Assembly (NCBI RefSeq): GCF_030269905.1
Contig: NZ_BSVC01000001.1
Span: 734,163-798,162, forward strand
Reading direction: 5' to 3'
From: Pelosinus sp. IPA-1
GTDB taxonomy: Bacteria; Bacillota; Negativicutes; DSM-13327
Length of the DNA: 64,000 bases
The position numbers and the translations under genes were made by a program. The notes beneath the pieces were generated by a model. The model was not told the origin of the DNA, did not search any database, and saw only the letters and a program-made list of their open reading frames with translations. This document shows, one piece after another, positions 16,675 to 24,074 of the stretch. How positions within the stretch are numbered: position 1 is the first letter of the stretch; each line of letters begins with the position of its first letter.

Positions 16675-17022
16675 ATGCCGAAAATTACTAGTCAGGCTAA
16701 AAGGCTACGAATTTATATTGGTGAAACAGATCGCTATAAGGGAAAGCCCCTATACCAAGCGCTGGTGGAAAAAGCAAAAGAATTAGATATGGCAGGAGCT
16801 ACTGTAGTTCGTGGTTTAATGGGTTATGGTGCGAACAGTCGTATACATACAGCAAAAATTCTAGATCTGTCTAGTGATTTACCTATAGTGGTAGAAATAA
16901 TAGACAGCGAGGAGTATATGGATAAGTTATTGCCGTTACTTGATGAAATGGTGCAAGAGGGTTTAGTCATTATTGATGAAATTCAAGTAATTAAATATGG
17001 AAATAAGCCGCCTAAACGCTAA
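16675..17022 (+). CDS. DUF190 family protein
   Basis: 115-aa soluble protein of the DUF190 family, ferredoxin-like/PII-like in fold as I recall. The family pattern is RLRIYIGETDRYKGKPLY at the N-terminus, then GATVVRGLMGYG near residue 42 and a VEIID strand. The ATG at 16675 has an AGGGGGGA ribosome site; an upstream in-frame ATG at 16612 has none. It is followed 26 bases later by crcB; the DUF190-CrcB pair is a common conserved arrangement, suggesting a role with the fluoride channel, but none is proven. No fluoride riboswitch is visible upstream. Confidence 0.88.
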   Translation: MPKITSQAKRLRIYIGETDRYKGKPLYQALVEKAKELDMAGATVVRGLMGYGANSRIHTAKILDLSSDLPIVVEIIDSEEYMDKLLPLLDEMVQEGLVIIDEIQVIKYGNKPPKR

Positions 17023-17048
17023 TAACTACAATAGGTGAGGTGATAGTT

Positions 17049-17423
17049 TTGTTAAACGTGTTGGCGGTAGCGGTTGGGGGAAGTATTGGCGCAACTACTC
17101 GTTATTTGGTATCTATCTGGGCAGCTGGACGTTTTGGTACAGGATTTCCTTACGGCACATTGATAGTAAATGTTGTTGGCTGTTTTATCATAGGCGCTTT
17201 TATGGCAGCAACAACAGAAAAGTTTATTATAAGTCCTTATTGGCGATTGATTGTTACAGTTGGGTTTGTTGGGGGATTAACCACCTTCTCTTCCTTTAGT
17301 TATGAAACCTTTAAATTAATGGAGGACGGCAGTTTGGCGTTGGCAATGTATAATATAATATCAAATTGTATTCTAGGATTTTTTGCTACCTGGCTAGGGA
17401 TTGGCACTGCGAGACTTTTTTAA
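17049..17423 (+). CDS. crcB: Fluoride channel CrcB/Fluc
   Basis: 124-aa, four-helix membrane protein that exports fluoride as a dual-topology dimer. Signatures are VGGSIGATTRYLVS near residue 8, GTLIVNVVGCFIIG near 37 and GFVGGLTTFSSFSYE near 73. The start is uncertain: TTG at 17049 has AGGTGAGGTG 6-8 bases upstream and is preferred, while GTG at 17040 lies within that site. The gene is in an operon with DUF190. Only one crcB is seen, consistent with a homodimer. Confidence 0.9.
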   Translation: MLNVLAVAVGGSIGATTRYLVSIWAAGRFGTGFPYGTLIVNVVGCFIIGAFMAATTEKFIISPYWRLIVTVGFVGGLTTFSSFSYETFKLMEDGSLALAMYNIISNCILGFFATWLGIGTARLF

Positions 17424-17442
17424 ATAAAAAAATTAGCACTCA

Positions 17443-17471
17443 TTGTCAGGTTTGATTTGGAATGGTATAAT
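17443..17471 (+). promoter_or_regulatory. Strong extended -10 promoter facing a hairpin
   Basis: TTGTCA (17443-17448), a 17-base spacer, then TG-G-TATAAT (17464-17471). The predicted start lies inside the 25-bp hairpin that follows. It may drive the TetR gene. Confidence 0.6.
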
Positions 17472-17528
17472 TAAATTACTTAAATAAAGCTCTGCTTAAA
17501 TATAGCAGAGCTTTATTTAAGTAATTTA
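17472..17528 (+). repeat. Perfect 25-bp inverted repeat (hairpin)
   Basis: Two 25-base arms (17472-17496 and 17504-17528) are exactly complementary around a 7-base loop. The stem includes AAAGCTCTGCT near the apex and A/T pairs at the base. It could end the crcB transcript, although there is no clear T-tract afterward, or act in the 5' leader of the TetR gene. Confidence 0.75.
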
Positions 17529-17638
17529 ATGACTGCGTAGTCCATAGTGCGCAGGAAAAATGTTGTAATAATTAAAAAATTTACATAGATGGTAGAAATT
17601 GCTCAAAAATAGTCTATAAAAATGATTTGGAGGCAGAA

Positions 17639-18265
17639 ATGAAGCATTTCCGTGATACAATTGGTTCTCATGATTCGCAAAATAAACGTCAGCATATATT
17701 GCAGGCAGCTTATGTAGTTTTTTCTCGTAAAGGGTATCATCGTGCTACTGTTGATGAAATTATTGCTTTAGCTGACACGGGGAAGGGGACTGTATATAAC
17801 TATTTTGTCAATAAAGAGCAGCTTTTCTATACCTTGATCAAAGAGTGCAGCGCTCCATTTCAGACTATTTTAGAAGATATCGTAAATTCTTCGGAACCTC
17901 CTTTTCAAAAAATTGAAACCATGATTAAAGCATTTTTAGAGTTCTACGTAGAAAATGCTGACTTATGGCGAGTGATGATGCATGAAGTGCGGGGGTTTGG
18001 AGTTACTGGATCGTCAAATTTTAGTCAAGAGCAACTTGATAAATACCAAACCTGTTTTTGTGAAACCATTGGAATGATCGAAAAAGTACTAGTAGAAGCA
18101 AAGGAAAAGGGGGCGATTCGCGCCAGTTGTGATGCGACAAGGGCCGCTCATTGCTTATTTAGCGTTATTGTTACCTTTGTATTTCGTTGTTTTGTTACAG
18201 AAGATATTAGCGAAACAGCTCATGCAATTACCGATCTTTTTCTTTATGGTGCAGCCTCTCAATGA
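17639..18265 (+). CDS. TetR-family transcriptional regulator
   Basis: 208-aa one-component regulator. The N-terminal helix-turn-helix runs from about residue 15 to 62 (KRQHILQAAYVVFSRKGYH, then GTVYNYFVNKEQLFYTLI), and the ligand/dimer domain follows, with Cys-rich stretches such as FVFRCF near the end. The ATG at 17639 is supported by GGAGG 5 bases upstream; the TTG at 17627 overlaps that site. No divergent efflux gene is present; the nearest neighbours are crcB and a small minus-strand membrane protein, so the target is unknown. The bidirectional terminator at 18380 follows. Confidence 0.88.
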   Translation: MKHFRDTIGSHDSQNKRQHILQAAYVVFSRKGYHRATVDEIIALADTGKGTVYNYFVNKEQLFYTLIKECSAPFQTILEDIVNSSEPPFQKIETMIKAFLEFYVENADLWRVMMHEVRGFGVTGSSNFSQEQLDKYQTCFCETIGMIEKVLVEAKEKGAIRASCDATRAAHCLFSVIVTFVFRCFVTEDISETAHAITDLFLYGAASQ

Positions 18266-18379
18266 AGAAATAATCGAACATGACTATATGGTTATGTTTT
18301 ATATAGGGATAAATAACTAGTAACGTAAAGAATATATTATCTAGATTTGAGTTTTTCAGTTCTGTTTCTTGAATGTATA

Positions 18380-18412
18380 AAAAAGCTTGATCTCATTGAG
18401 ATCAAGCTTTTT
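18380..18412. terminator. Bidirectional terminator
   Basis: AAAAAGCTTGATCTC / GAGATCAAGCTTTTT, 15 bp perfect with a 3-base loop. It sits between the convergent TetR and small membrane protein genes and has T runs on both strands. Confidence 0.9.
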
Positions 18413-18415
18413 ACT

Positions 18416-18619
18416 TTAAATAATATTATAGTGTTGCGGTGCCTTAGCCTTGGTGATTTGCTTCTTTATGAAAAACACAACTGCTAATAAGGGGAAGATT
18501 GTCCACAGCAGTAGGTTTCCGCTTTTAATTAAGAGGTACAATAAGCTAACAGCTATTAAGGGAACGACTATCCAGATACAGAAGATGGAAAAGACGTCAC
18601 TAAGAGTTTCTCTAACCAT
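18416..18619 (-). CDS. Small membrane protein, 67 aa
   Basis: Not recognised. Two hydrophobic segments are visible: about residues 8-31 (SIFCIWIVVPLIAVSLLYLL) and 36-50 (LLLWTIFPLLAVVFF), then a short basic tail (KKQITKAKAP). The start at 18619 follows an AGGAGG ribosome site; an upstream in-frame ATG at 18661 would put that site inside the gene. It is convergent with the TetR gene and shares its terminator. No function can be assigned. Confidence 0.6.
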   Translation of the reverse strand: MVRETLSDVFSIFCIWIVVPLIAVSLLYLLIKSGNLLLWTIFPLLAVVFFIKKQITKAKAPQHYNII

Positions 18620-18661
18620 TGCGAAAACCTCCTGCCGTAGCATTGGGCTCTTCCTGTACAA

Positions 18662-19108
18662 TTAAAGTAATTGTACTATTAAGTGGCATTAGACACTTAA
18701 GAAGAGGTAAAAAGTATAACACTTCTTAGCCTCATTTATATGAAATTATGGACTCCATTAGAATGTTCAACGGAATCATCTCCCATATTGTACGTTGGCA
18801 AAATATCTAAATTGTTCAATGGAATCACCCCCAGTACAGGATGTGGTTTTATGCTGGAATTTAATTCCTTAACTTGTCTTAAGTATAATACGAAAAAGTA
18901 CAAAATTCAACATATTTCGATGGAAGTTTTACATGTATACATAAAACATGTTGAGGAAGATTAAAAAGCAACTAGTATGTATGAATTACTAGATTGAGTG
19001 AAAAATAGGAAAGTAGAATAAACTGCATAGTAAGCAGGATTTTTTGCATTTTTGTGTAACAACTATAATACAGAAGTAGACGAAGAGGGGTTAGATAGGA
19101 GGTAACTG
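18662..19108. other. Gene-poor interval with a short direct repeat
   Basis: No gene with a ribosome site is visible in these 447 bases. An imperfect direct repeat GTTCAACGGAATCATCTCCC (near 18763) / GTTCAATGGAATCACCCCC (near 18813) may be an operator pair or chance. The 74-codon frame at 18740-18964 lacks a ribosome site and family resemblance. A possible TATAAT lies at 19064-19069 ahead of the PHP phosphatase, with only a weak -35. Confidence 0.4.
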
Positions 19109-19879
19109 ATGTTATTTGATAGTCACATGCATACGTGTTTTTCTACCGATTCAAAAATGAAAATGGATGAAGCTGTGGCACGGGGGCGAGAATTAGATAT
19201 TGGTATAACGATTACGGAACATATGGACATCGCCTACCCGGAACCTATGTCATTTATTTTTGATGTAGAGAAATATTTTGCTGATTATAATACATTTCGT
19301 AGTGACAAAGTCCTTTTAGGCATAGAAATAGGGATGCGTTCGGATTGCTTAGAGGAAAATTGCAAATTGGTAGAAAAATATCCCTTTGATTATGTGATTG
19401 GGTCAGTGCATGTCATTGATAATATTGATATTTATGCAGCTGAATTTTATCATGAGAGAGATAAGAAGGATGTATATGAACAATATTTTAAAACAATGAA
19501 ACAATGTGTAACCTGCTATGATAGTATTCATAGTTTAGGTCACATTGATTACATTGCTAGATACGCTCGTTTTAAAGATCCAGAAGTCTATTATCATGAA
19601 TTTAAAGATTATATTGATGAGGTTTTACTTATTGTTGCCCAAAAGGGAAAAGCGTTGGAGATTAATACTAGACGGCTGGTCACAAAAGAAGCTGTGGAGA
19701 TCATTATGCCAATCTACAAACGTTTTTATGAAGTAGGTGGACGTTTAGTAACAATTGGCTCCGATGCGCACCATGTAAAAGATATTGGCAGGGGTTTGGA
19801 TGTGGGCTTTGAGATTGCAGAACGATCAAAACTTGATGTCGTATACTTTAAAGATGGTAAACCTCAGTATCAAAAATAA
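19109..19879 (+). CDS. hisJ: Histidinol-phosphatase, HisJ/PHP family
   Basis: 256-aa PHP-fold metal phosphatase. Metal ligands are visible in order: DSHMHT near residue 4, TEHMD near 36, GIEIG near 71, GSVHVID near 97, GHIDYI near 144 and GSDAHH near 218. It should dephosphorylate L-histidinol phosphate. The his operon at 27-33 kb has a monofunctional HisB without a phosphatase domain, so this gene would fill the missing step; other PHP phosphatases look alike, hence some doubt. AGGAGG is 8 bases upstream. It is separated from the his operon by the minus-strand methionine importer. Confidence 0.85.
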   Translation: MLFDSHMHTCFSTDSKMKMDEAVARGRELDIGITITEHMDIAYPEPMSFIFDVEKYFADYNTFRSDKVLLGIEIGMRSDCLEENCKLVEKYPFDYVIGSVHVIDNIDIYAAEFYHERDKKDVYEQYFKTMKQCVTCYDSIHSLGHIDYIARYARFKDPEVYYHEFKDYIDEVLLIVAQKGKALEINTRRLVTKEAVEIIMPIYKRFYEVGGRLVTIGSDAHHVKDIGRGLDVGFEIAERSKLDVVYFKDGKPQYQK

Positions 19880-19929
19880 ATGAAGTTCATCCCCTGATAA
19901 GACAAAACCCAAAAACACCAATAGCAGAA

Positions 19930-19977
19930 AGGTCCCCCTATTGTAGTAGTTTGTGCACTACATTAGGGGGACCTTTT
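19930..19977. terminator. Terminator between hisJ and metQ2
   Basis: AGGTCCCCCTA / TAGGGGGACCT (11 bp) encloses a second stem TGTAGT / ACTACA, followed on the plus strand by TTTTTAAT. It lies between convergent genes. Confidence 0.9.
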
Positions 19978-19996
19978 TAATATATTCCGTCTATAC

Positions 19997-20812
19997 CTAC
20001 CAAGCTGGTATCAGGGTACCTTGATACCGTTCCTTCACAAAATTTTTAACTTCTTCTGAGTGATACGCTTTGATGATTTTCTCTAGATCCTTATCATATG
20101 TATCCCTAGTACGAGCCACCAACAACATAACATAGGGTGAGTTATTGTCCTCCAAGGCAAGTGCGTCCTTTACAGGTATTAAGTTTGCCATAGTAACATA
20201 GTTCACATTAATAAGAGCAAGGTCAACACTATTAATAACAGTGCTCATTTGCGCTGAATCAATTTCTAGAAAAGTAAGATGCAAAGGATTATCAACAATA
20301 TCGTTTACTGTTCTTGTGTAACTTTCTATATTACGGCAGGTAATAAGACCTGTTTTTTCTAGTAGTAATAAGGCTCGACTGCCATTCGTTAAATCTTTGG
20401 GGATGGCAACTTTGCCGCCACTTGGTACATCGGACAAATTTTTTATTCTTTTTGAGTAGATGCCCATAGGGGATAATATGGTTTTTGCAATAGCAGTCAG
20501 TTCGTGATTATAATCTTCTTGTATAGAAGTAAGATAGGGCTGGTGTTGAAAACTGTTCATACGAATCTTTCCGTGATACAAAGAATCATTGAGTTTACTA
20601 TAATCAGTAAACTCAATGATTTGAACATCGAGGCCATCCTTTGCAACTAGTGTTTTCACTAGGCTCATGATTTCAGATTGAGGGCCAGCTGAAACTCCCA
20701 CCTTTATTGGTTTGTATACGGAATTCATATGTTGTAGACTATGCCACGACAATAATGCCGCGATTACTACTAGCAATAAGAAAGTCGTGAGGATTTTCAG
20801 CCTTTTTCCCAC
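19997..20812 (-). CDS. MetQ paralogue without lipobox (NlpA-type binding protein)
   Basis: 271-aa member of the MetQ/NlpA substrate-binding family. The N-terminus has a hydrophobic helix (TTFLLLVVIAALLSWH, residues about 9-24) but no cysteine after it, so it is probably a signal-anchored rather than lipid-anchored protein. Compared with the adjacent MetQ, ligand-region motifs differ: SFQHQPYL instead of FFQHIPYL, KDLTNGSRA instead of NDPTNGGRA, INVNYV instead of INTNYA. A GTG start at 20812 follows GGAGGG. It is the last gene of the metNIQ operon, 18 bases after metQ; ligand specificity may differ. Confidence 0.85.
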   Translation of the reverse strand: MGKRLKILTTFLLLVVIAALLSWHSLQHMNSVYKPIKVGVSAGPQSEIMSLVKTLVAKDGLDVQIIEFTDYSKLNDSLYHGKIRMNSFQHQPYLTSIQEDYNHELTAIAKTILSPMGIYSKRIKNLSDVPSGGKVAIPKDLTNGSRALLLLEKTGLITCRNIESYTRTVNDIVDNPLHLTFLEIDSAQMSTVINSVDLALINVNYVTMANLIPVKDALALEDNNSPYVMLLVARTRDTYDKDLEKIIKAYHSEEVKNFVKERYQGTLIPAW

Positions 20813-20830
20813 AAAGTTCCCTCCTGGTTT

Positions 20831-21649
20831 TTAAAATGCTGGTACGACAGCACCTTGGTATTTTTCATTAATAAATTTCTTTACTTCATCAGAAGTCAAA
20901 GCTTTTGTTAATTTTTGAATTTCGGGACGATTTTCATCACCTTTACGCACCGTTAGTATATTAACATAAGGTGAATCTTTTTGCTCAATAAATAGAGCAT
21001 CTTTTGTTGGTACTAATTTTGCTTCTAATGCATAGTTGGTATTAATAACAGCAATCGCTACATCTTCAAGAACACGTGGAAGTTGAGGAGCCTCTAATTC
21101 GCTGATTTGAATGTTTTTGGAATTAGTTACAATATCATTTACTGTCGCACTAACACCTACACCGTCTTTTAATTTAATAATGCCTGCTTTTTCAAGAAGT
21201 GCAAGAGCACGGCCACCATTAGTGGGGTCATTAGGAATGGCAACTTTAGCGCCAGCAGCAAGTTCGTTTAGATTTTTAATTTTCTTAGAGTAAATACCCA
21301 TCGGTTCGATATGCACTGCTGCAGTATAGGTTAATGCCAAATTACGTTCTGTAGAAAATTTAGTAAGGTAAGGAATGTGTTGAAAGAAGTTTGCATCTAA
21401 TTCTTTTTCAGCCACAGCAATATTTGGTTTTACGTAATCAGTAAATTCAACGATTTGCAAATCAATGCCCTCTTTAGCTAAAGTTGGTTTAATTACATTT
21501 AAAATTTCTGCATGAGGTACTGCCGTAGCGCCAACTTTTAGTACAGTAGCTTTACTTGCTGGACTTGCAGGAGCCTTTTCTTGGCTGCATCCGCTCACTA
21601 ATAGACCTAAACTAAGAATTCCAATAAGAACAAGAACCAGTTTTTTCAT
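20831..21649 (-). CDS. metQ: Methionine-binding lipoprotein
   Basis: 272-aa extracytoplasmic methionine-binding lipoprotein of an ABC importer. The signal peptide ends in the lipobox LLVSGC, so Cys21 should be lipidated. Family motifs include VGATAVPHAEIL near residue 40, FFQHIPYL near 88, IPNDPTNGGRAL near 137 and the C-terminal EKYQGAVVPAF. It lies downstream of the metI permease in an operon controlled by the SAM riboswitch at 23.5 kb, and a divergent paralogue follows. Confidence 0.93.
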   Translation of the reverse strand: MKKLVLVLIGILSLGLLVSGCSQEKAPASPASKATVLKVGATAVPHAEILNVIKPTLAKEGIDLQIVEFTDYVKPNIAVAEKELDANFFQHIPYLTKFSTERNLALTYTAAVHIEPMGIYSKKIKNLNELAAGAKVAIPNDPTNGGRALALLEKAGIIKLKDGVGVSATVNDIVTNSKNIQISELEAPQLPRVLEDVAIAVINTNYALEAKLVPTKDALFIEQKDSPYVNILTVRKGDENRPEIQKLTKALTSDEVKKFINEKYQGAVVPAF

Positions 21650-21711
21650 TATTTATAATCCCCCTGAAATTTTTTTATAGAAAGCACCTAAAAACTCAAT
21701 TCGTGCTGCTC

Positions 21712-22365
21712 CTATTTTTTGTTGAGACGATTGGATAGATAATCGCCAGTGGACTGTACGATTTGTACTTGTGCAATTAAGATAATAACAGTGATTAACA
21801 TGATATCAGCCCGGAAACGTTGGTAGCCATAGCGAATGGCTAAATCTCCTAAACCGCCGCCGCCAATGGCTCCAGCCATGGCCGAGTAGCCAATAAGACT
21901 AATAATTGTTAATGTTAATCCAAGTACAATTGCGGGCATAGCTTCTGGAATTAGGACCTTTGTAATGATTTCTCTAGGAGATGCGCCCATGGCTTGTGCT
22001 GCTTCAATGACACCATAATCAACTTCCTTGAGAGCTGATTCTACGATACGAGCGACAAAAGGGATGGCGGCAATGCTTAGTGGGACGATGGCCGCATTGG
22101 TGCCGATGGAAGTACCAACTAATAATCGAGTGACTGGAATAATAGCTACCATTAAAATAATGAAGGGTGTGGAGCGAGTCGCATTTACAATAGCCCCTAA
22201 TATTCGATTAAGGGAAGTATTTTCAAGAATATGTCCTTTATTCGTAGTTACTAAAATAATACCTAAAGGTATACCAATGAGAGCTGAGATAAAGCTAGAA
22301 ACAGCAACCATATAGGTAGTTTCCCATAAGGATTTAACCAGCAACGCGAGCATGTCTTGCGACAT
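21712..22365 (-). CDS. metI: Methionine ABC transporter permease
   Basis: 217-aa inner-membrane permease of the MetNIQ D/L-methionine importer, with five to six helices. The EAA loop EAAQAMGASPREIITKVLIPEA near residues 125-146 contacts the ATPase. The ATG at 22365 is preferred over a TTG at 22371 because GAGGTGAT gives it better spacing. The start overlaps the end of metN by about 32 bases, indicating translational coupling. It is followed by metQ after a 62-base gap. Confidence 0.93.
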   Translation of the reverse strand: MSQDMLALLVKSLWETTYMVAVSSFISALIGIPLGIILVTTNKGHILENTSLNRILGAIVNATRSTPFIILMVAIIPVTRLLVGTSIGTNAAIVPLSIAAIPFVARIVESALKEVDYGVIEAAQAMGASPREIITKVLIPEAMPAIVLGLTLTIISLIGYSAMAGAIGGGGLGDLAIRYGYQRFRADIMLITVIILIAQVQIVQSTGDYLSNRLNKK

Positions 22366-23392
22366 AACCAATCACCTCAATTCCTAATTCACGTGTTTTT
22401 AAATAACTAAGTGCTTGCTGAAGAGCTGCCTGTTCACCTGATAGTTCTACAATTAATGTACCAAAAGGAGTTGTTTGAATATGATCTATGTTCCCGTATA
22501 AAATACTGGCATCAATGTTAAAACGACGAATCATACTAGAAATAACAGGTTCTTCGGTAGAGTGACCAATAAAGGATAAACGCAAAATAAGATTGCTATC
22601 AGCAGTAGGTACTGGTGATAAGGTAATATCATTGAAGAAGTCTGGTAAGTTATGATTGATGATAGCACTAATAAATTCCTTAGTAGTATTTGCTTGGGGT
22701 TGAGTGAAAATATCAATTACATTGCCCTGCTCAATGATCCTGCCCCCCTCAATGACTGCAACCTGATTACAGATTTCTTTGATAACCTGCATTTCATGAG
22801 TAATAAGCACGATCGTGAGTTGGAATTTGCGGTTAATATCTTTTAATAATTCTAAAATAGACTTGGTTGTTTGGGGGTCAAGGGCAGAAGTGGCCTCATC
22901 GCACAAGAGTACTTTAGGGTGATTTGCTAATGCCCTTGCAATACCAACCCGTTGTTTCTGCCCGCCGCTTAGCTGAGATGGATATTGATCCTTTTTATCA
23001 GTAAGTCCAACTAATGCGAGTAAATGCATAACCTCTGTATCGATCTCTTCTTTACTACGCTTTGCCAGTTCTAAGGGGAAGGCTATATTTTGATAAACCG
23101 TCCGAGAAGATAGTAAGTTGAAGTGTTGAAAGATCATGCCTATTTTTTTACGCTGTTCTCGTAATTCTTGTTCGTTTAAAGACGTTAGTTCTTGGTCATC
23201 CACTATTACAGTACCTTTAGTAGGACGTTCTAACATATTAATGCAACGGATTAGTGTGCTTTTTCCAGCGCCACTTGTTCCGATAATCCCGAAAATCTCT
23301 CCTTGTTCAACAGTTAAATTAACTCCATTTAAAGCGTGAATTGTGCCGTTGTCGCTTTGGTATACTTTTTCTATATTTTCAAGTCTAATCAA
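22334..23392 (-). CDS. metN: Methionine ABC transporter ATP-binding protein
   Basis: 352-aa ATPase of the methionine importer. Walker A GTSGAGKST near residue 38, the ABC signature LSGGQKQRVGIARAL near 140 and Walker B VLLCDEATSALD near 160 are intact. The C-terminal part (about 260-350) is the ACT-like NIL domain that senses methionine (LRLSFIGHSTEEP onward). A TTG start at 23392 gives MIRLENIEKVYQ and is preceded by AGGAGGG; a longer frame upstream runs through the riboswitch and is not used. It is the first gene of metN-metI-metQ-metQ2. Confidence 0.92.
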   Translation of the reverse strand: MIRLENIEKVYQSDNGTIHALNGVNLTVEQGEIFGIIGTSGAGKSTLIRCINMLERPTKGTVIVDDQELTSLNEQELREQRKKIGMIFQHFNLLSSRTVYQNIAFPLELAKRSKEEIDTEVMHLLALVGLTDKKDQYPSQLSGGQKQRVGIARALANHPKVLLCDEATSALDPQTTKSILELLKDINRKFQLTIVLITHEMQVIKEICNQVAVIEGGRIIEQGNVIDIFTQPQANTTKEFISAIINHNLPDFFNDITLSPVPTADSNLILRLSFIGHSTEEPVISSMIRRFNIDASILYGNIDHIQTTPFGTLIVELSGEQAALQQALSYLKTRELGIEVIGYVARHARVAG

Positions 23393-23427
23393 TGGAATCT
23401 TTCCCTCCTTATAATCTTTTGATGCAT

Positions 23428-23455
23428 AAAAAAACCGCTTCACAATAATGAAGCG
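23428..23455 (-). terminator. Expression-platform terminator of the metN riboswitch
   Basis: On the minus strand CGCTTCA / TGAAGCG folds around a 6-base loop and is followed by a run of seven T. Its 5' arm can instead pair with TGAAGCG in the 3' strand of riboswitch P1, giving an antiterminator. Confidence 0.9.
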
Positions 23456-23476
23456 TGCTATCAATCTGAATTGCGC

Positions 23477-23578
23477 TTCATCTGCCAGGATTAGATCCTG
23501 TGGAATTGGCACCGTTTCACAAAAGTGAATGGTTGCCGCAGCTTCATAGGGCCATTCCCTCAACTGCTCTTGATGAAA
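23477..23578 (-). promoter_or_regulatory. SAM-I riboswitch (S-box) of metNIQ
   Basis: On the minus strand, P1 TTCATC / GATGAA encloses the S-box core: GAGCAGTTGAGGGAATGGCC, CTATGAAGCTGCGGCAACC, GGTGCCAATTCC and the P4 hairpin ACAGGATCTAATCCTGGC. Binding of S-adenosylmethionine should favour the terminator and shut off methionine uptake. Confidence 0.95.
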
Positions 23579-23600
23579 AAATATTAACTTGTTGAAACAT

Positions 23601-23629
23601 ATATTATCATTTTTGAAAAATGGTGTCAA
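23601..23629 (-). promoter_or_regulatory. Promoter of the metNIQ operon
   Basis: On the minus strand TTGACA (23624-23629), a 17-base spacer, TAATAT (23601-23606). Transcription would start about 15 bases before the riboswitch. Confidence 0.8.
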
Positions 23630-23730
23630 GAAAAAAATCACTTTGCAAATTAGGAATGGCAATGTTATAATTTCACTAAGTAAAGCTTAAAAGGGATAAA
23701 GGATTTATCCTACAGTAGGAGGAAAGAAAT

Positions 23731-24033
23731 ATGGCTACGAATCCCAAGTTGAAAGATGAACTGACAGATCAATTATTCCGTTCTATATTACTGCTAGAAA
23801 ATGAAGAAGAATGTTATCAGTTTTTTGAAGACATTTGTACAGTAAGTGAATTGAAGTCTCTTGCCCAACGGATGGAAGTAGCACGGATGCTAAAGGCTGG
23901 TCATACCTATGATGATATTGTCGACAAAACAGGAGCAAGTACTGCAACGATTAGTCGAGTAAAGCGTTGCTTGAATTATGGTGCAGATGGATATAAGTTT
24001 ATGTTAGAACGAATTGAAAGCCAAAATAAGTAG
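23731..24033 (+). CDS. yerC: TrpR-like regulator, YerC/YecD family
   Basis: 100-aa helical DNA-binding protein of the TrpR superfamily. The helix-turn-helix is HTYDDIVDKTGASTATISRV near residues 58-77, preceded by the CTVSELKSLAQRMEVARML helices. TAGGAGG lies 8 bases upstream. It precedes hisZ by 41 bases and may be in one transcript with it. A link of YerC-type proteins to histidine gene regulation has been proposed from comparative genomics, as I recall; the dyad over the hisG promoter at 26960 is a candidate target (inference). Confidence 0.88.
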   Translation: MATNPKLKDELTDQLFRSILLLENEEECYQFFEDICTVSELKSLAQRMEVARMLKAGHTYDDIVDKTGASTATISRVKRCLNYGADGYKFMLERIESQNK

Positions 24034-24074
24034 GGTCAGAAAATATTTCAACTAAGTTAGGAGTGTTTATTTTT

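Noticed and set aside
17431..17439. TTAGCACTC, the left half of a CIRCE heat-shock operator
   Set aside because: The right half GAGTGCTAA is missing at the required distance, and no chaperone gene follows.
18740..18964. A 74-codon frame in the hisJ upstream region
   Set aside because: No ribosome site, no recognisable domain, and it includes the direct repeat; probably chance.
23393..23662. Upstream extension of metN by 90 codons
   Set aside because: This stretch is the SAM riboswitch and its terminator; the ribosome site lies just before the TTG at 23392.
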